Positions 59,301 to 64,000 of a stretch of 64,000 nt of DNA are shown one piece after another. A model generated the notes under the pieces. That model did not search any database and had not been told where the DNA came from. It worked only from the letters and a program-made list of their open reading frames with translations. Source of the stretch: Jackrogersella multiformis (Eukaryota > Ascomycota > Sordariomycetes > Xylariales > Hypoxylaceae); NCBI GenBank assembly GCA_902806575.1, contig CADCXD010000005.1, forward strand, positions 62,001 to 126,000, written 5' to 3'. Position 1 is the stretch's first letter, and every line of letters starts with the position of its first letter. A program made the translations under genes and the position numbers.

Positions 59301-60954
59301 TAGGTAGGAAGTCCGGGTTTAGATAGGTACCGTTCCTACATAAGTAAGGGTATGTAGCGTACCTAGGTAGGTAGGAAGTATTATGAAAGGAGAAGAAAAG
59401 GTAGAGTAGTGTATAGATCGACCCGTCTGCAGCTTGACGATGAATGGAACAGGTACCTTGTAAAAAAAAAAAAGGTATTAAAAAAAAAACAAAGAAGACA
59501 AGCGTATAATACCTAGGCACTTTGGGTCCGACGTGCATATTACTCGAGAAGATAGTGTAGAAACGACCAGTATAATTAAACCACGAGCTGAAAAGGGAAA
59601 GGAGGGTAGGGAAGATGAAAATAAGGGAAAACAATTCGATAAACCCGAATTACCTACCCAGGTACCTAGATAATACTGTATCCTACCTACTTTACTAAGT
59701 ACCTTTTACTAGGTACTTACCTGTAGGTATTAATATTAAAAGGGACGTCGATGCCGAAATAGCCTTAAAATGTTACCTACTTAGGCTAGGTAGCTCCAAG
59801 GTAGATACGTAGTAGAGAAAAAGAGGGAGTATAGGTATTGAAAAAAAAAAAAAAAGATCCATGAATACCTTAGGTAGGTACTTAGGAGTAGTGTAAGTAA
59901 AAACAAATCGAAATCGATCAATGTCACATAATACCTACCTACGTACCAGGTAAGATAATTAGTAAACGCCCCCCCGATTACTTATCAATTTCAAATACGG
60001 AATACAACCGAGGACGAGGAAGATAGACCGAGAGAAAAATAGGCATGGCAAGGTATTATCCCCCTTTTTTCTTATTCGTTTAATTTGTACCTTTCGGATC
60101 GATTGGTAAAGAGTAGGACAATAGAAAATTAAAATGTAAGAAGAAGAGGAGAGAGGAAAGGATTAGGTTACCTAAAAGACAGCAAATAAAAAAATTAGAA
60201 CCCCAAAAAAGGAGTGAACAAAGGGAAACTCAAAAAATAAATAAATAAAAAATAGCTGGAGACTTAACAAAATTTCGTGCGTTTCGGTGCCACCTCTTTC
60301 GAGTTTGACCAGTTGGAGAAGCGGCTACTGCTGAGAAACGTCCGGTTTTGGAGTTTGGGGTTGGGATAAACGTGCTAGATTTGGCTAGCCGGGATGGGGA
60401 TGTGGATGCTGCAGCCTGCAGCCTGCAGGACTTTCCCATCTGCCCAGGTACCTAAGGTACCTTAGGTAGGTACACTAGATCCCTAACTGGACATCCATGG
60501 ATGCTGGAGAGAGCCCTGGAGCCCTGGAGCCCTGGAGACTTTTGAAGAGTGGGGTGGCGCAGTGGGCGTAGGTGCCACATTTAGTGGGCGTTGTATGGAG
60601 GCATAAGTAGTACCTATAAGTAAGTTAACTGGGTAGTTAAGTACTTAGGTACTTAGGAAGCTGGGCATGGTACCTAGGTACCAAGGTAGGGGCAGTACCT
60701 AGGTATGGAGGGGATGGTATGGAGGCCCTACAGGTACGGTGGGTTTAGTGGATATACCTAGGTAGGTGGGTATGGATATAATGGGGTCGGGGTTATTATA
60801 AGGAACGGGGGTGTGTAGATTACCTCCAGGCTACCAGGGTAGGTACCCTACTTGCCTGGGTAAGAGGTACTGCACATACCTACCAGGTACCTACCTACTG
60901 CACGCTGCACGCGGGCAAGCTCAACGGCGTTAGCTCGACTGCAGTAGCAATAGG

Positions 60955-61034
60955 TAGCAGTAGCAGAGGCAGTAGCAGAGGCAGTAGCAGAGGCAGAGGC
61001 AGAGGCAGAGGCAGAGGCAGAGGCAGAGGCAGTA
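60955..61034 (+). repeat. AGGCAG hexamer microsatellite
   Basis: About 80 nt of AGGCAG units, with early AGTAGC variants merging into at least seven uniform copies. Not in any open gene. Confidence 0.88.
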
Positions 61035-61560
61035 CCTACCAGGAGGTACCTAGGAACCTTTTAAAGAGCTCTAACGTATAAGCAGTTAAGAATTGGTCTT
61101 TAACGACATTAAGCACTGTGCAGCGTTCATAATATGTAGGTAGGTGGTAAGTGTCGAAGCTGCTTAAAGATTCATCGTTCGGAGGGTGTTTTAGTCCTGT
61201 TTTAAGAAGCAGACAATGGATACTTTACCGGTACGAATCAAGACTTTACATACACCTACCTCGGTACACGGGTATAATTGCCTAAGTGGTTTTCTTCTAA
61301 GGATAATATAACTCCCTACTAAATACCTAAGGAGATATATATATATATCTACCTACCTAGGTATATATACCTAAGTAGCTATATTTATATGTTTCTCCTT
61401 CAAAGATGAGAGATAAAGATAAACTCATGGTGACATAATGTACAAGAATAGAAACACGAGCATATAAGAAGCATCAAATAGGGTATGTAAGTTTAAAGGT
61501 TCTCCGAAGCTCGCTTATACGGTGCCTGACTTTGACACATAGCTACCTGGGTAGGTAAGC

Positions 61561-61620
61561 AGGTAGGCGGCAGGCGGGAGGCAAGAGGCAGGAGGCAGGA
61601 GGCAGGAGGTAGGAGGTTGG
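61561..61620 (+). repeat. GGCAGGA-type purine repeat
   Basis: About 60 nt of GGCAGGA/GGCAAGA units, strongly purine-biased on the plus strand and related in composition to the hexamer array about 550 nt upstream. Confidence 0.8.
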
Positions 61621-63038
61621 CAAGATACGGCTCAATAACAAGTGCTCCTGATTGAATGGCCCTCAGCGCGTATGACTATCCGCATCGTTTATGTATCGTT
61701 AGGTTCGCGTCTCTCACTGGCCACTCTCGCCTGCTGGACCCTATAGATTATAAGTTGCTGGAGCCGTCGAACCGACCTAGAGATCCTTAGACTCGAACGA
61801 ATCAAACTCGAGATGCACCTATGTGGAGAGCGAATCGATCTTCGCAAGCACGGCCCCGTCGACAGCTTAAACGATCTCGCCCTTGGCAATTGGCTAAGCA
61901 GAGGTCTCTACTACTAGTAGTAGAGCTTCTTGCTAGTATAGTCGACTTAGCGCTGATCTGCTAGCTTCCACGATGGCCGCTAATTAGTGGTCCCCCAGGA
62001 TTACGAAGTCCTGGAGAGATTCCTAATCGCGAGGCAAGAAATCCCGCCTGCTGGATGGACGGGATATATCCCCAATGCCCACAGTGTCCACCCTGTCCAC
62101 CCTGTCTACCTCTCGGCATCTATATCACGAGTGATTTAATGGCTAGGATTCCTCGGATTGGACTATCGTTAGCCGCGTGAGTGGAAGATCAGAGGCTCAG
62201 GATACTTATACGGCCCCCAACCTTCACCAGACGGGTATTTCTACCAATAAGTTAAAGTTCCATAATACCCAGAGGGTCGTCCTTTGGGAGACCTTGGCCG
62301 GCTCCATCTGTCCTCGACTGCGACGTGCTTAAAACCATACGAGAAGAATATCGTTGCTGTTTCCTATCGGCGTTGCCAAAAAAGACGAGCGGAAAAAAAT
62401 ACGTATATATACCTAGGTATATATGCGTACCTAGGTATGTAAGTATTATCATGATTATTATATTTAACAAACCCGAGTTAAAATCCTTACTTTAGTTGCG
62501 CGTTCTATTAGCGTAAAGAAAAATCATAAAGGCCCCGGCGTTTACGTGAACATGTAAAAATAAGAATAAAATATAAAATAAAATATAATATACCTAATAT
62601 AAAATAAAAACCTTATACGAGCGAACAACCGTACCACTACGTACACGAAATCTCTCTCGCAAGATTTTAGGTTGGATTCGATGCATCATTTAATTCTCGA
62701 GGAGGTGATCTGGAAAATTCCATTCGAGGCGGTTCTTCCAGAAATCTTAGAATGGCTGGCCCCTCCATGCAGAAGCAGCTCAACTTCTGCGCGTGTGCGT
62801 GTTGCTATAATAACGATCTACTAGGAAGAAGTACCGGGTTGGTCCGCCCCCCCGTGTGTTCGAAGTTACACTCTCTCCTTTCTGCATGTTGGTTCGGACG
62901 ATGATACATGCATACACGCTTGCTGCCTGTGGTACTTATATGTCAACCCCCACAGATTCATTATGTAAGGTAACAAAGAAGCTCGATATATTATCATATG
63001 TATCATCATCACCTACCTCTCACATACATACCTAGGTA

Positions 63039-63075
63039 GGCACATAGGCACATAGGCACATAGGCACATAAGCAC
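63039..63075 (+). repeat. GCACATA heptamer repeat
   Basis: Four to five copies of GGCACATA next to a CCTAGGTAGG palindrome. Confidence 0.8.
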
Positions 63076-64000
63076 CTACATAAGACACGCGCAAGTTTCG
63101 AACTAGTCGTTCTTTCTAGCGCGGCTAGGGCTCCTTTCTTTCTGCTGTCGTCGACCACCTATATGACACATATTATTTTGTGCGTTGAGGAGGGAACTGC
63201 CGTCCTGTGTCATCAAGCGACCTATTCTGTAACCGTTACTAGAAGATGGTGTTGTTCATAAACCTGCATCTGCGTAGTAGGATAGTTGGACCCTTAGTGG
63301 CGGTGATGACGATAGGTACCTAGCTTAATCTTAAGGTAACTTATTAATGGAAATAATATATTCGACATAGTACATAATAAAGATGATAATTATAATAAAA
63401 TTATCGGAGAGAGAGAAAACTAAAGGAAATTAATATTTATAAAAAATAAAAATAAAAAAATCCTTCCGTCAGGAACAGACGATGATAAGATACATGGGCC
63501 CCATCGTCGTAGCAGAGGCGAGCTTGGGCATTGGAAGCCATGGAAGCTTGAGGCTTGGTTGTCATTCTGCGAGGGGGTTATTGCTCCTTTGCCCGCTGCA
63601 ACTTATTATTTTTTCGTTAGATTTGCAAGATTTAATGCAGGCTGCAAGTCCAAACAACGACCTGCCGATTGAAGACTCTGCCCGACAGGGTTTCGATGGC
63701 TGTCATAATCCCCAATCCTGGTTTCCGTATTCGCAACCATGTTAGAATTATGATAGATGCTATTTCGATCTGTCGGCCGACAGTAATATCGAATATCGAA
63801 TATCGAATATGGGCGAGCCAGCCTCTCGCTAAGGGCCTAAGGCTCCCAAGCTTGCTAGTGATAAATATTCCTAGGTAGCAGTAGTAGGTAGCATTACGGG
63901 AGCATGCACACCCGGCACGCACGCACGCACGCATACATAACCTATGGAATATACCTACCTAGGTACGCCGCGACGCCATGACACCTCCGATGATGCCCTC

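Larger units (their letters stand above)
57902..64000. other. Repeat-rich spacer upstream of GT2
   Basis: About 6 kb to the window edge with no supported gene. Near GT2 there is a C-rich tract (58,325-58,372). Farther out: TATGTAG repeats (59,244-59,300), poly-A runs (59,463-59,495 and 59,840-59,855), CCTAGGTA palindromes clustered at 60,440-60,480, 60,610-60,780 and 60,830-60,900, an AGGCAG hexamer array (60,955-61,034), an AGGCAGG array (61,561-61,620), an AT run at 61,335-61,346 and GCACATA repeats (63,039-63,075). The segment at about 61,640-62,240 has a different, more even composition but no readable frame. Confidence 0.55.

Noticed and set aside
60955..61034. Possible CRISPR-like array
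   Set aside because: Units are 6-nt tandem copies without spacers, and the genome is eukaryotic; it is a microsatellite.
61640..62240. Possible retroelement relic with different composition
   Set aside because: No frame in either strand reads as transposase, integrase or reverse transcriptase, and no terminal repeats were found.
1..64000. tRNA, rRNA and secondary-metabolite core genes
   Set aside because: I found no cloverleaf with the expected TpsiC arm, no rRNA segment, and no polyketide, peptide or terpene synthase motif. A covariance-model scan would be decisive for small RNAs and was not possible.

Overview
The window is nuclear DNA from a filamentous ascomycete, most likely a Sordariomycete. 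Genes are interrupted by short introns (51 to 182 nt) with fungal splice signals: GTAAGT or GTATGT-type donors, CTNAC or CTAAC branch sites and CAG or TAG acceptors. Recognisable products have fungal orthologues (SPA2, SSU72, NBP2/SKB5, GH71 alpha-1,3-glucanase, UTP4, KIN4, GWT1, GT2). There is also an A+T-saturated block of the kind left by repeat-induced point mutation (RIP). I cannot name the genus. Coding exons are G+C-rich; the long spacers are A+T-richer and full of a short palindrome built on TACCTAGGTA.

Layout: 1-264 (-) 5' part of a MARVEL-type membrane protein, cut by the window edge; 3096-3785 (+) small Myb/SANT protein; 4794-7580 (-) polarisome scaffold SPA2; 12198-13079 (-) RNA polymerase II CTD phosphatase SSU72; 16967-18601 (+) SH3 adaptor like NBP2/SKB5; 19564-21062 (-) secreted GH71 glucanase; 23052-25821 (+) UTP4, a 90S pre-ribosome WD40 protein, with a suspected frame break; 26183-27119 (-) unrecognised gene with an in-frame TAG; 28036-28833 (+) zinc-knuckle protein, followed by a zinc-finger-rich tract with a broken reading frame (28834-29770); 30772-34393 (-) KIN4-like kinase; 38846-39463 (-) kinase-like pseudogene with three stops; 40720-42288 (-) GWT1; 42474-42738 a MITE with 60-nt terminal inverted repeats; 42816-44140 a hypermutated AT-rich element of about 1.3 kb; 45004-46348 (+) unrecognised gene; about 9.7 kb without a convincing gene; 56061-57901 (-) type-2 glycosyltransferase GT2; then 6 kb of repeat-rich spacer.

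These are ordinary housekeeping and growth genes, not a biosynthetic or defence cluster. Several touch polarised growth and the wall (SPA2, GH71, KIN4, GWT1, GT2, possibly NBP2), but spacing and mixed orientation give no sign of co-transcription. I did not find a clearly new system. The most informative signals are the two adjacent mobile-element remnants upstream of GWT1, the kinase-like pseudogene, three consecutive loci with broken frames between 25.4 and 29.5 kb, and the palindrome family.
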